A stretch of DNA of 64,000 nt from the NCBI RefSeq assembly GCF_007988885.1, contig NZ_BJUZ01000001.1:682001-746000 (forward strand), given 5' to 3'. The DNA comes from Gluconobacter wancherniae NBRC 103581. GTDB lineage: Bacteria; Pseudomonadota; Alphaproteobacteria; Acetobacterales; Acetobacteraceae. The position numbers were made by a program, and so were the translations under genes. The notes beneath the pieces are model-generated. The model was not told where the DNA came from, made no database searches, and worked only from the letters and a program-made list of their open reading frames with translations. Below, piece after piece: positions 1 through 7,169 of the stretch. Position 1 is the stretch's first letter. Each line of letters opens with the position of its first letter.

Positions 1-2
1 CC

Positions 3-92
3 AACTTCTTCGAGAGCCGTTCAACGGAATATTCCCGCGCCTCTACATCGGGGACATGGGAAGAAGCGTTCGAAGGTAACGTTTTCGACTGA
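3..92 (+). CDS. C-terminal end of an unidentified protein (partial)
   Basis: An open frame runs in from the left edge and stops at a TGA at 90-92, giving about 29 residues that begin NFFESRSTEYSRAS and end EGNVFD. The polar composition is compatible with a protein C-terminus. The stop lies 5 bases from the stop of the convergent methyltransferase gene, which is how two real genes commonly meet here. No family can be named from so short a tail, and another frame cannot be excluded. Confidence 0.35.
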   Translation, partial: NFFESRSTEYSRASTSGTWEEAFEGNVFD

Positions 93-97
93 CCATT

Positions 98-931
98 TTA
101 AAGCTCCGGCAGGGCTTGTCCTTGCCGGAGCACGTTTTCCGCCACGGCCGTGAACTGTCCATCATCCTGATGCAGGATCATGCCCGCTCTCAGGCGGAAA
201 ATACTCCGCCCGCCATGAATGGCGCGCAGGATGACCAGCTTTGCTTCGCGTCCGGCTTTTGGCCAGAGCGGATAAAGCTGTAGCGAACCACACCCATGAG
301 AGAGCAGTGTTGCGCAGGCTGTATCCACAGCAGCTGCCGGTAGCGCAAATGTCAGACTTCCGCCCGGTAAAACCCATCGCGTCAGGGTGCTGATCCAGCT
401 GTTCGGGTCTGCCTCCTCAGCGTGCAGCGCAAGGCGTCGGCGACTGTCTGGAGAGGGTGTTCCGTTCGGGTTGTGCCAGGGCGGATTGGCCATGACGTGA
501 TGAAAACGACCGTTGGCATTGGGGGCGGAACTGCGCAGACTACGGGGGATGTCAGGCAAACGAGCCTTGATCGCCTCCAGAGTGGCAGTGCCGTGATTGA
601 GACTGAAATTCCGGTTGGCCAGCCCCACAGTCTCAGAGTCGTGCTCCAGCCCGATGCCTTTTAGGTCTTCAATGCGATGGCTGAGGCATAACAGGGCCGC
701 CCCGGCACCACATCCAGCCTCCAGAACGCTCTCACCGGCCAGAGCCGGAACAGCCGCAGCCATGAGGACGGGCTCCAGTCCGGTTCTGTATCCTGCAGAA
801 AACTGCCTGTAGCGAAGGCGCCCCCCAAGAAGGGTGCCATCGCGTTCTTCGGGGCCTGAAACGGGATATAACCGCTTTGTATCGCTATCGTTGTCGTCCA
901 ACGGGTTGACCGTCTTCCTGCTGCCGCTCAT
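98..931 (-). CDS. TrmN6-type SAM-dependent methyltransferase (tRNA1(Val) A37 N6-methyltransferase-like)
   Basis: 277 residues from the ATG at 931. Motif I of class I methyltransferases is visible as EAGCGAGAALL, followed by an acidic strand end (GIGLEHD). The N6-adenine methylation motif NPPW sits in HVMANPPWHNPNG. This combination is typical of the COG4123/TrmN6 group, which methylates A37 of a tRNA. The open frame continues upstream to 2101, but that part lies antisense to the polyprenyl synthase gene and is not coding, so the ATG before MSGSRKTV is chosen. The gene is divergent from ddsA, whose family is often adjacent to this methyltransferase in alphaproteobacteria. The exact tRNA target is inferred from the family only. 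Confidence 0.8.
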   Translation of the reverse strand: MSGSRKTVNPLDDNDSDTKRLYPVSGPEERDGTLLGGRLRYRQFSAGYRTGLEPVLMAAAVPALAGESVLEAGCGAGAALLCLSHRIEDLKGIGLEHDSETVGLANRNFSLNHGTATLEAIKARLPDIPRSLRSSAPNANGRFHHVMANPPWHNPNGTPSPDSRRRLALHAEEADPNSWISTLTRWVLPGGSLTFALPAAAVDTACATLLSHGCGSLQLYPLWPKAGREAKLVILRAIHGGRSIFRLRAGMILHQDDGQFTAVAENVLRQGQALPEL

Positions 932-1063
932 ATGGTCTTCCAACCTTTTGTCCGGCGTTACACTGTGTGCCTGCCTTCCGGTTTCTGGAAAGGTAGCAGG
1001 GCGTATCGGATCATATCGTGGCCGCACGGTACAGTGCCAGTGCGGGAAGTGGAGTAGTGACCC

Positions 1064-2125
1064 TTGGATTCTTCCGCACCGGACGCCGTAGCCGCCGAAA
1101 CCCAGGAGAAGCGCGTGCTCAAGGACGCCGGAGGCGAGAGCGCACTGTCTGCGTTGTCTGCTTTCCTTGAAGAAGACATGCACGCCTGTAACCGTGCCAT
1201 TGTTCAGCGGATGCAAAGCCCCGTACCGCTCATTCCGCAGCTGGGAGCGCATCTTGTTGCCGCTGGTGGAAAGCGCCTGCGCCCGTTGCTGACACTCGCC
1301 TCTGCGCGTCTGTGCGGATATGAGCCTGCTCCTGATCGTCAGCGGCATGTTGGCCTCGCCGCCTGCGTAGAGTTCATCCACACAGCTACTCTGCTGCATG
1401 ACGACGTTGTTGACGAAAGCACGCTGCGTCGCGGGCTGGCCTCGGCAAATGCCGTATTCGGCAACAAGGCTTCCGTGCTTGTGGGGGACTTCCTGTTCGC
1501 ACGTTCGTTCCAGCTTATGACTGCGGATGGTTCGCTCCGGGTCATGGCAATTCTGTCGGCTGCTTCTGCGACGATCGCAGAGGGAGAAGTCTTGCAGATG
1601 GCCACGCAGAACGATCTTTCCACGCCAATCGACCGCTATCTCGAAGTTATTCATGGCAAGACTGCGGCCCTGTTCGCCGCAGCATGTCGCGTGGGTGCTG
1701 TTCTGACCGATCGCCCGATTGCGGAAGAAGAGGCGCTGGACGCGTTCGGCACGAATCTGGGAATGGCCTTCCAGCTTGTCGACGATGCTCTGGATTATGC
1801 CGCAGATCAGCAGACCCTCGGGAAGACAGTTGGAGACGACATGCGTGAGGGCAAGATCACGCTGCCAGTTCTTGCCGCGTATGATGCGGCCACGCCGGAA
1901 GAAAAAGTGTTCTGGGAGCGTGTTATCGAGCAGGGCGAGCAGACGGATGCCGACCTTCCGCGCGCTCTGGAGCTGATTGCAAAAACGGACGCGATTGGCG
2001 TCACGATTGCACGTGCTCAGACATATGCTGATGCTGCTGTTGAAGCGCTGTCCATTTTCCCAGAAAGCGAACTGCGTGGGCTTCTGGAGCGGACAGTGCA
2101 ATACACCGTTAACCGGGCACGCTGA
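1064..2125 (+). CDS. ddsA: Long-chain polyprenyl (decaprenyl-type) diphosphate synthase
   Basis: 353 residues. It condenses isopentenyl units to make the side chain of ubiquinone. The first aspartate-rich motif appears as LLHDDVVDES near residue 110 and the second as FQLVDDALDY near residue 240. The GGKRLRP substrate motif lies ahead of them. Length and motif spacing match the octa/decaprenyl synthases. The start is a TTG at 1064 preceded by GGAG at 1051-1054; an ATG only appears deep inside, before MHACNR. Gluconobacter makes ubiquinone-10 and its synthase is called ddsA, hence the symbol, but chain length cannot be read from the sequence. The gene is divergent from the methyltransferase and converges on murI. 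Confidence 0.88.
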   Translation: MDSSAPDAVAAETQEKRVLKDAGGESALSALSAFLEEDMHACNRAIVQRMQSPVPLIPQLGAHLVAAGGKRLRPLLTLASARLCGYEPAPDRQRHVGLAACVEFIHTATLLHDDVVDESTLRRGLASANAVFGNKASVLVGDFLFARSFQLMTADGSLRVMAILSAASATIAEGEVLQMATQNDLSTPIDRYLEVIHGKTAALFAAACRVGAVLTDRPIAEEEALDAFGTNLGMAFQLVDDALDYAADQQTLGKTVGDDMREGKITLPVLAAYDAATPEEKVFWERVIEQGEQTDADLPRALELIAKTDAIGVTIARAQTYADAAVEALSIFPESELRGLLERTVQYTVNRAR

Positions 2126-2135
2126 TCCGATACGC

Positions 2136-2972
2136 TTAGGCTGGGATACTGACTGGGGAGAAGACCTCCCAGGACGTAAATCCCAGCCTCTCGACAGCCC
2201 GTTCGAGCCTTATGCAATCCGACGGAGCCTTGGTCATGAGCAGGCGTGCGGATCGGGCATTGCGATCTTCCTGCGCGATTTGACTCATCACCATGCCAAC
2301 TTGACGTGCCACTGCAGGAGCCGGGTCGAGCCATGTAACTGGCTGGTCCGCCAGTCGGGTGAATGCGGGCATCAAAAATGTGTAATGCGTGCAGCCCAGA
2401 CCAATCGTATCGATTTCGGTTCCGAAAGGCTGCTGGAAAAGCTGCCGTAGCTCGCGCCGGACATCATCATCGGCAATCGGCTCCCCCAGAAAGGCTCGCT
2501 CCGCCAGGTCTGCAAGGCCGCGCGCGCCGTGTGTCAGCAAGCGACAATCTGCGGCGAAGCGTTGATGCAGATCTATGATGTAGGGTCTGCGTGCAGTAGC
2601 TGATGTTGATAGCAGACCTATTGTACGGGTTTGGGAGACGCGTCCGGCCCAGCGAATGGGTGGCACACATCCGACCACTGGAATCTTCAGGCATTCACGC
2701 AGTGCGGGAAGCGCAATGGTGCTGGCTGTGTTGCATGCAACGACCAGAATATCAGGCAGCAGCCTGTCACAGGCAGATTTGAGCAGTGAGACGATTCTGA
2801 GCGTAAGTGGCGCATCGGGTTGTTCACCGTAAGGAAAGAGCGCCGTGTCTGCCAGGTAGTCAATATGTAGGGTTGGATGGGTGTCGCGCAGTGATTGCAC
2901 GACACCCATACCGCCGATTCCGGAATCGAATATCAGAACCCGCATGGCAGGGGCTGAGTGGCCCTGCGGCAT
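2136..2972 (-). CDS. murI: Glutamate racemase
   Basis: 278 residues; makes D-glutamate for peptidoglycan. The two catalytic cysteines of the family are visible: C80 in VVACNTAS and C194 in GLGCTHYTF. The N-terminal FDSGIGGMGV motif is also typical. The start ATG overlaps the pyrE stop as TGATG, so translation is probably coupled. A second in-frame ATG at 2945 (MRVLIFDSG) would give a start more usual for the family and cannot be excluded. The gene converges with ddsA. Confidence 0.93.
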   Translation of the reverse strand: MPQGHSAPAMRVLIFDSGIGGMGVVQSLRDTHPTLHIDYLADTALFPYGEQPDAPLTLRIVSLLKSACDRLLPDILVVACNTASTIALPALRECLKIPVVGCVPPIRWAGRVSQTRTIGLLSTSATARRPYIIDLHQRFAADCRLLTHGARGLADLAERAFLGEPIADDDVRRELRQLFQQPFGTEIDTIGLGCTHYTFLMPAFTRLADQPVTWLDPAPAVARQVGMVMSQIAQEDRNARSARLLMTKAPSDCIRLERAVERLGFTSWEVFSPVSIPA

Positions 2973-3721
2973 CAGCCTTCGGCTTTCGCCTTGAGTGCCA
3001 GTGCTTCTTCTGCGCTGCCAACACCGCCATGCTTTTTGGACCAGCCGCAGGGGTCTTCAAGGAAACGGCGCACTTCTGCGCTGTCGCGGTCAGAGAAATA
3101 GTTGCCGCCAGCACATGCCTCCAGAACATCCCACCAAGTGCACAGAGAGTGCAGGGAGATGTTCATGTCGGAAAGGGTTTTGTGTGCCCCCGGGAAGACG
3201 CCATAGAAAAAGACCACAAAAGTGTGATCAACGATGGCGCCAGCATCACGCAGGGCGTTGGCAAAGCGGATTTTAGATGCGCCATCCGTGGTCAGATCTT
3301 CCACAAGAAGGGTGCGCATGCCATCGGGAACGTCGCCTTCGATCTGGGCATTACGGCCAAAGCCTTTGGGCTTTTTGCGGACATAAGCCATGGGCGTCAT
3401 CATACGGTCTGCAATCCAGGCCGCGAACGGGATGCCAGCGGTCTCACCGCCCACAACGGCGTCAATGCTCTCGTAGCCGATATGGCGGCCGATCTTCTCA
3501 ACTGCCAGTTCCATGATCTTCACGCGGGCGCGGGGGAAGAAGATGATCTTGCGGCAATCGATATAAACAGGCGACTTCCAGCCGGAGGTCAGCGTGTAGG
3601 GATCTTCCGGGCGAAAATTGATCGCCTTGATCTCAAGAAGGATACGGGCCGTGGTCAGGGCTGCATCCCGATCCCACTGCGTATGGCGGCTGGACTGGGG
3701 GGTATCGCCGGTTTCAGTCAT
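2972..3721 (-). CDS. pyrE: Orotate phosphoribosyltransferase
   Basis: 249 residues; converts orotate and PRPP to OMP in pyrimidine synthesis. The PRPP-binding signature is visible as LLVEDLTTDGASK, preceded by GGETAGIPFAAW and the lysine-rich YVRKKPKGFG segment. The ATG at 3721 is preferred over an upstream TTG at 3733, because that TTGGAG stretch supplies a well placed ribosome binding site (GGAG seven bases before the ATG). The protein is longer than E. coli PyrE, as in the alphaproteobacterial form. It overlaps murI by one base, so the two form a two-gene operon. Confidence 0.93.
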   Translation of the reverse strand: MTETGDTPQSSRHTQWDRDAALTTARILLEIKAINFRPEDPYTLTSGWKSPVYIDCRKIIFFPRARVKIMELAVEKIGRHIGYESIDAVVGGETAGIPFAAWIADRMMTPMAYVRKKPKGFGRNAQIEGDVPDGMRTLLVEDLTTDGASKIRFANALRDAGAIVDHTFVVFFYGVFPGAHKTLSDMNISLHSLCTWWDVLEACAGGNYFSDRDSAEVRRFLEDPCGWSKKHGGVGSAEEALALKAKAEG

Positions 3722-3806
3722 CACGTTCTCCAAAGAATTTCTCCCAGAGATTTACCGGTCCGGGCCGCAGAAGGGTAGGGGGGAAAAGCGATCTCTCATT
3801 GTCTTC

Positions 3807-3835
3807 TTGCACCTGATGGCAGACCCTTTTATGAG
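3807..3835 (+). promoter_or_regulatory. Candidate sigma-70 promoter for the small Fur-boxed gene
   Basis: TTGCAC at 3807-3812 and TATGAG at 3830-3835 are separated by 17 bases. The -10 element runs into the Fur-like palindrome at 3832-3846, the geometry expected of a repressor-controlled promoter. This is a pattern match only. Confidence 0.45.
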
Positions 3836-3846
3836 AGTGATTCTCA
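3832..3846. promoter_or_regulatory. Fur-like operator
   Basis: TGAGAGTGATTCTCA matches the 7-1-7 Fur-type inverted repeat TGAGAAT-N-ATTCTCA at all but one defined position. The symmetry extends one base on each side (ATGAGA...TCTCAT). It lies 32 bases upstream of the GTG of the small gene and overlaps its presumed -10 box. The divergent pyrE start is about 110 bases away, so the small gene is the more likely target. Confidence 0.6.
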
Positions 3847-3878
3847 TAACAACGTCTCTTACGTGTCAGGACCCCAAA

Positions 3879-4115
3879 GTGAGCATCGAGACAAGCCGGA
3901 TCGGACGGAAATGCGAACGCGCCGTCATTACGGCCTATCAGGAACTGCGTGATGTGGGACAGCCGGATATGCAGGCATTTGCTGCCTGCACGACGCTGTA
4001 TCGCATTCACCACCCTGAATCGTCACTGACTGAAGCACGCCGCCTGGTTGCGGAGTGGATTGATCATCATGTCGTCCGCCAGGACCGCGGGCGTACCCGC
4101 GGCTGCGACTGCTGA
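3879..4115 (+). CDS. Small cysteine-containing protein of unknown function, probably iron-regulated
   Basis: 78 residues from the GTG at 3879, with AGGA at 3868-3871 as ribosome binding site. An open frame extends further upstream, but it would read through the Fur-like operator and promoter, so the GTG is preferred. The protein is soluble, with no signal peptide or membrane segment. Cysteines occur in GRKCERAV, FAACTTLY and the terminal RGCDC. I recognise no family. A Fur-like box upstream and a strong terminator downstream support a real, independently transcribed gene. A role in iron metabolism is inference from the operator alone. Confidence 0.6.
   Translation: MSIETSRIGRKCERAVITAYQELRDVGQPDMQAFAACTTLYRIHHPESSLTEARRLVAEWIDHHVVRQDRGRTRGCDC
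4086..4103. repeat. GC-rich perfect inverted repeat
   Basis: CCGCGGG-CGTA-CCCGCGG forms a seven-base stem with a four-base loop inside the last codons of the small Fur-boxed gene (QDRGRTRG). It sits just before the terminator hairpin and may add RNA stability. No mobile repeat copy was noticed elsewhere. Confidence 0.4.
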
Positions 4116-4118
4116 CTT

Positions 4119-5432
4119 TCAGTCCCGGTCCTTCATCGGTGTGAAGGACCTCTTTTTTTCTCCAACATAGAGCTGCCGCGGGCGATTGATGCGCCCAGCC
4201 GGATCTTCGCTCATCTCTTTCCACTGACTGACCCATCCGACTGTTCTCGCGACCGCGAACAGCACGGTGAACATGGAGGTCGGTATTCCCAGTGCCTTGA
4301 GGATCAGGCCGGAGTAGAAATCCACATTCGGATAAAGGCCACGGCTGACGAAATATTCGTCCTCGGTCGCAATACGTTCGAGTTCCATGGCAAGATCCAG
4401 AAGCGGATCACGATCCAGCCCCAGTTCTTCAATAACTTCATGGCAGGTTGCCTGAAGAATTTTGGCGCGTGGATCGAAGTTCTTATAGACGCGATGGCCA
4501 AACCCCATGAGGCGTATGCCGGAATTGCGGTCTTTCACCTTTTCCATGAAAGCCGGAATGCCTTCGCGCGTTCCAATCGATTCCAGCATTGCGAGCGCGG
4601 CTTCGTTTGCGCCCCCATGAGCGGGGCCCCACAGCGCGGCTATACCCGCTGAAATGCAGGCGAACGGGTTTGCCCCTGTAGAGCCAACCAGACGCACAGT
4701 CGTGGTTGAGGCATTCTGTTCATGATCGGCATGCAGAATTAGGATCCTGTCCATGGCCCGCGCGAGAACCGGGTTCACCTTGTAGTGGTTTCCGGGGCGG
4801 GCAAACAGCATGTGCAGGAAGTTTTCGGAGAAGGGCATCGCTTCATCCGGATAGATGAACGGCTCTCCGATAGTGTATTTATATGCCCAAGCGGCAATGG
4901 TTGGAATTTTTGCGATCAGGCGGCGCGCTGAGAGATCTCTGGCTTCGGCGCGGGAGACATCAAGCCCATCGTTGTAGAACGCGGAAAGTGCTGCAACGGT
5001 CCCACACAGAATGGCCATCGGATGGGCATCACGGCGAAAGCCGTTGAAGAAGTTCCGGATCTGCTCGTTGAGCATGCGGTGCGTGTACATATCCGTGCAG
5101 AAATCATGGTACTGCGCGGAGGTTGGAAGCGCACCGTAAAGAAGAAGATAGGCAGTCTCGGTAAAACTGGCGTTCAGAGCCAGTTCTTCAATGGGATATC
5201 CCCGGTGCAGCAGGACGCCTTCATCGCCGTCAATGAATGTAATGCTACTGGTGCAGGCTGCTGTTCCACCAAATCCTGGATCGAAAGAGAACATGCCCGT
5301 CTGTTGCGAGAGGGTTCTCACATCAATGACAGATGGTCCCATGGACCCGTCAAGCACTGGCAGGGTTGCACCTGCAGCACCAGTTGCAGATTCAACATGC
5401 AGCGATGCGGACGTGTTTTTGTTGTTTTCCAT
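4119..5432 (-). CDS. gltA: Citrate synthase (type II)
   Basis: 437 residues; condenses oxaloacetate and acetyl-CoA at the entry to the TCA cycle. The catalytic histidines appear in [11 protein letters not shown] (near residue 237) and GFGHRVYK (near 314), and the catalytic aspartate in PNVDFYSG (near 371). Length and N-terminal extension fit the hexameric, NADH-sensitive bacterial type. Acetic acid bacteria use this enzyme in an often incomplete TCA cycle and, in Acetobacter, in acetate resistance. Its last codons ([12 protein letters not shown]) double as the terminator of the convergent small gene. Confidence 0.95.
   Translation of the reverse strand: MENNKNTSASLHVESATGAAGATLPVLDGSMGPSVIDVRTLSQQTGMFSFDPGFGGTAACTSSITFIDGDEGVLLHRGYPIEELALNASFTETAYLLLYGALPTSAQYHDFCTDMYTHRMLNEQIRNFFNGFRRDAHPMAILCGTVAALSAFYNDGLDVSRAEARDLSARRLIAKIPTIAAWAYKYTIGEPFIYPDEAMPFSENFLHMLFARPGNHYKVNPVLARAMDRILILHADHEQNASTTTVRLVGSTGANPFACISAGIAALWGPAHGGANEAALAMLESIGTREGIPAFMEKVKDRNSGIRLMGFGHRVYKNFDPRAKILQATCHEVIEELGLDRDPLLDLAMELERIATEDEYFVSRGLYPNVDFYSGLILKALGIPTSMFTVLFAVARTVGWVSQWKEMSEDPAGRINRPRQLYVGEKKRSFTPMKDRD
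4127..4161 (+). terminator. Rho-independent terminator of the small gene, embedded in the 3' end of gltA
   Basis: An eight-base perfect stem, GGTCCTTC (4127-4134) and GAAGGACC (4143-4150), with an eight-base loop, is followed directly by TCTTTTTTTCT in the plus direction. It begins 12 bases after the small gene's stop. The whole element lies inside the final codons of the convergent citrate synthase gene. Confidence 0.8.
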
Positions 5433-5547
5433 CAGAAAAGTGACCAGTCCCTGAGCGGCAGATGATGAGGACAGCTTATCTGCAAGCTTTGTTTTTTCCC
5501 AGAGACTGTTCCAGCTTGAACGTTGGAAATTCAGGTATCGGGCAGCT

Positions 5548-6063
5548 TTAGGGGGTAATGAGGAATTCGGCCTGAACGGTCGACGGGCGGATATCGTGCC
5601 AGAGCGCCTCGGTTCTGAAAATGGTCATGCTCGCAGGAGTGTAGCCGTTTCTCAGATTGCTGAAGGCAGGGATGTGTATTGCTGGGCCCAGAAGCTCATA
5701 GGCCAGCGCCCCTATGGTGGGGTTGTGTCCGATCACAATGACGGTCTGAATGTCCTCGGAGACAGCATGGATCAGGCCATAGAGATCATCCACTGTGGCG
5801 CCATAGATCAGGTCTTCGAAAACAGGATCTGTGGCTGCAGGAAGGATTTCCAGAACAGCCGCAGCTGTCTGCTGCGTTCGCAGAGCCGGGCTGCACAATA
5901 TTTCCATGGGCGTATCTGGAGCAAGAAGCGCCAGTTGACGTCCGACAGTCGTGGCCTGCTGAAAGCCTTTCTCGGTAAGAGGGCGCGCCCTGTCTCCCGC
6001 ATCTGAGCGCAGGTGCGGTCCAGCTTCAGCATGCCGCAACAGGACAAGGCGCCGCTCTGTCAT
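5548..6063 (-). CDS. SixA-like histidine phosphatase
   Basis: 171 residues. The N-terminal LLRHAEAG is the RHG phosphohistidine motif, and the second catalytic histidine is in [11 protein letters not shown]. Length and motifs match the SixA branch, which removes phosphate from phosphohistidine on signalling or PTS proteins. The start overlaps the chorismate mutase stop as TGATG, so this is the last gene of a tightly coupled run with chorismate mutase and the metallophosphoesterase. The true substrate is unknown. Confidence 0.82.
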   Translation of the reverse strand: MTERRLVLLRHAEAGPHLRSDAGDRARPLTEKGFQQATTVGRQLALLAPDTPMEILCSPALRTQQTAAAVLEILPAATDPVFEDLIYGATVDDLYGLIHAVSEDIQTVIVIGHNPTIGALAYELLGPAIHIPAFSNLRNGYTPASMTIFRTEALWHDIRPSTVQAEFLITP

Positions 6064-6383
6064 CAGGAAGCGTTGTTTTCACTTGCCTTGGCGGCAATGG
6101 CTTCATGATGACGAATGACTTCACGGATAATGAACGAGAGAAATTTCTCTGCAAAATCCGGATCAAGGTGGGCATCGTTTGCCAGATTGCGCAGACGCTC
6201 GATCTGGCGCTGTTCGCGTGCAGGATCTGCTGCAGGCAAATCTGCGTGGGCTTTGAGATTTCCCACATCCTTGGTGCAACGGAAGCGCTCTGCCAGCATG
6301 TAAATGAGTGCCGCATCAATATTGTCGATACTGGCGCGCAGGCGTTCAAGTTCAGCAAGAGGTGTGTTGGTCTCAGGGGTCAT
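6063..6383 (-). CDS. AroQ-type chorismate mutase
   Basis: 106 residues, the size of a stand-alone all-helical AroQ domain. The helix 1 pattern LRASIDNIDAALIYMLAER and the later DPAREQRQIERL stretch follow the family consensus for chorismate binding. It converts chorismate to prephenate for Phe/Tyr synthesis. Its start overlaps the end of the metallophosphoesterase by 11 bases, and its stop overlaps the SixA-like start by one base. No aromatic-pathway gene lies nearby, so the coupling to two phosphatases is a genomic rather than obvious metabolic association. Confidence 0.85.
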   Translation of the reverse strand: MTPETNTPLAELERLRASIDNIDAALIYMLAERFRCTKDVGNLKAHADLPAADPAREQRQIERLRNLANDAHLDPDFAEKFLSFIIREVIRHHEAIAAKASENNAS

Positions 6384-7107
6384 TAATGTCTATCCATGCA
6401 AGGTGTCCACCTTTCCCGGCGCCCAGATCCGTGAAGACGGCTGTCCCGCCCAGTCGGCCGGTACGGCGCCAGGGGCGACCGTCCGTTGAGCGACGATCAT
6501 GCCCGACATAGACAGTCATGCCTTCGGGGATGCGGTTGATCCAGCTCAGTCGACGCTCGGGATAACCATCCGGCTGCATGCGTCCGGTTGTCTCGCCAAA
6601 AAGGGCTCGGGAGAGTGGGGCCGACATATCTCCAAGCCCGGTCATGGGCGGAAGGGAAAGCATCGCGGTGTGAAAACCGCCATGTACGAAAAGAGAGTTG
6701 CCAAGCCTCACCCAGACCGGAGCACCGGCAATTTCTTCATAAGCCCGCTGGCGCAGGGTGTCATATTCCGGGTCTGAGAGCTGGCGTAGGGTTTCTTCGA
6801 GCGGAGGGTCTCGCCTGAGGCGTCGGCCTTCGAGGGCGCGGCCCAGCTTGCGGTCATGATTTCCAAGAATAAAAAGGCCGCGCCGTGTGTCGATCAGGTC
6901 GATCATCAGTTCCAGAACGCCGGCGCTATCCGGTCCATGATCGACCAGATCACCAAGCTGGATTACAAAACGCTCAGTGGCTGTTGCATGACGGAAAGCA
7001 TTCAGATCGCCGTGCACGTCTCCCACTACACGTATGCCGCGTTCGCGGATACGGGTCAGAATGGGTTCGGAGAAGGCGGGTTCCGCAAAGATGGTACGAT
7101 CTCTCAC
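6373..7107 (-). CDS. PrpA/ApaH-like metallophosphoesterase
   Basis: 244 residues from a GTG at 7107. The calcineurin-like signature is complete: GDVHGD near the N-terminus, GDLVDHGPDS, LGNHDRK, then VHGGFH and YVGHDRRS toward the C-terminus. This order and size fit the Ser/Thr protein phosphatase and diadenosine tetraphosphatase group. The start is uncertain: GGAG lies only two bases ahead of the GTG, and a CTG further upstream is possible. The gene follows smc by about 60 bases on the same strand and overlaps chorismate mutase, so smc-to-SixA may be one transcription unit. Confidence 0.75.
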   Translation of the reverse strand: MRDRTIFAEPAFSEPILTRIRERGIRVVGDVHGDLNAFRHATATERFVIQLGDLVDHGPDSAGVLELMIDLIDTRRGLFILGNHDRKLGRALEGRRLRRDPPLEETLRQLSDPEYDTLRQRAYEEIAGAPVWVRLGNSLFVHGGFHTAMLSLPPMTGLGDMSAPLSRALFGETTGRMQPDGYPERRLSWINRIPEGMTVYVGHDRRSTDGRPWRRTGRLGGTAVFTDLGAGKGGHLAWIDINDP

Positions 7108-7169
7108 TGCTCCGTCTGACAGACGTCGGGACTGGTGGAACGATAATGTCGGATTTTCGCAACAGAACG

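Noticed and set aside
932-2101. N-terminal extension of the TrmN6-type methyltransferase frame
   Set aside because: The extension is antisense to ddsA and carries no family similarity; the start at 931 gives the usual protein length.
2807-3778. 323-codon plus-strand open frame opposite pyrE and murI
   Set aside because: It lies antisense to two well identified enzymes and has no motif, signal or start site; long antisense frames are common in this high-GC DNA.
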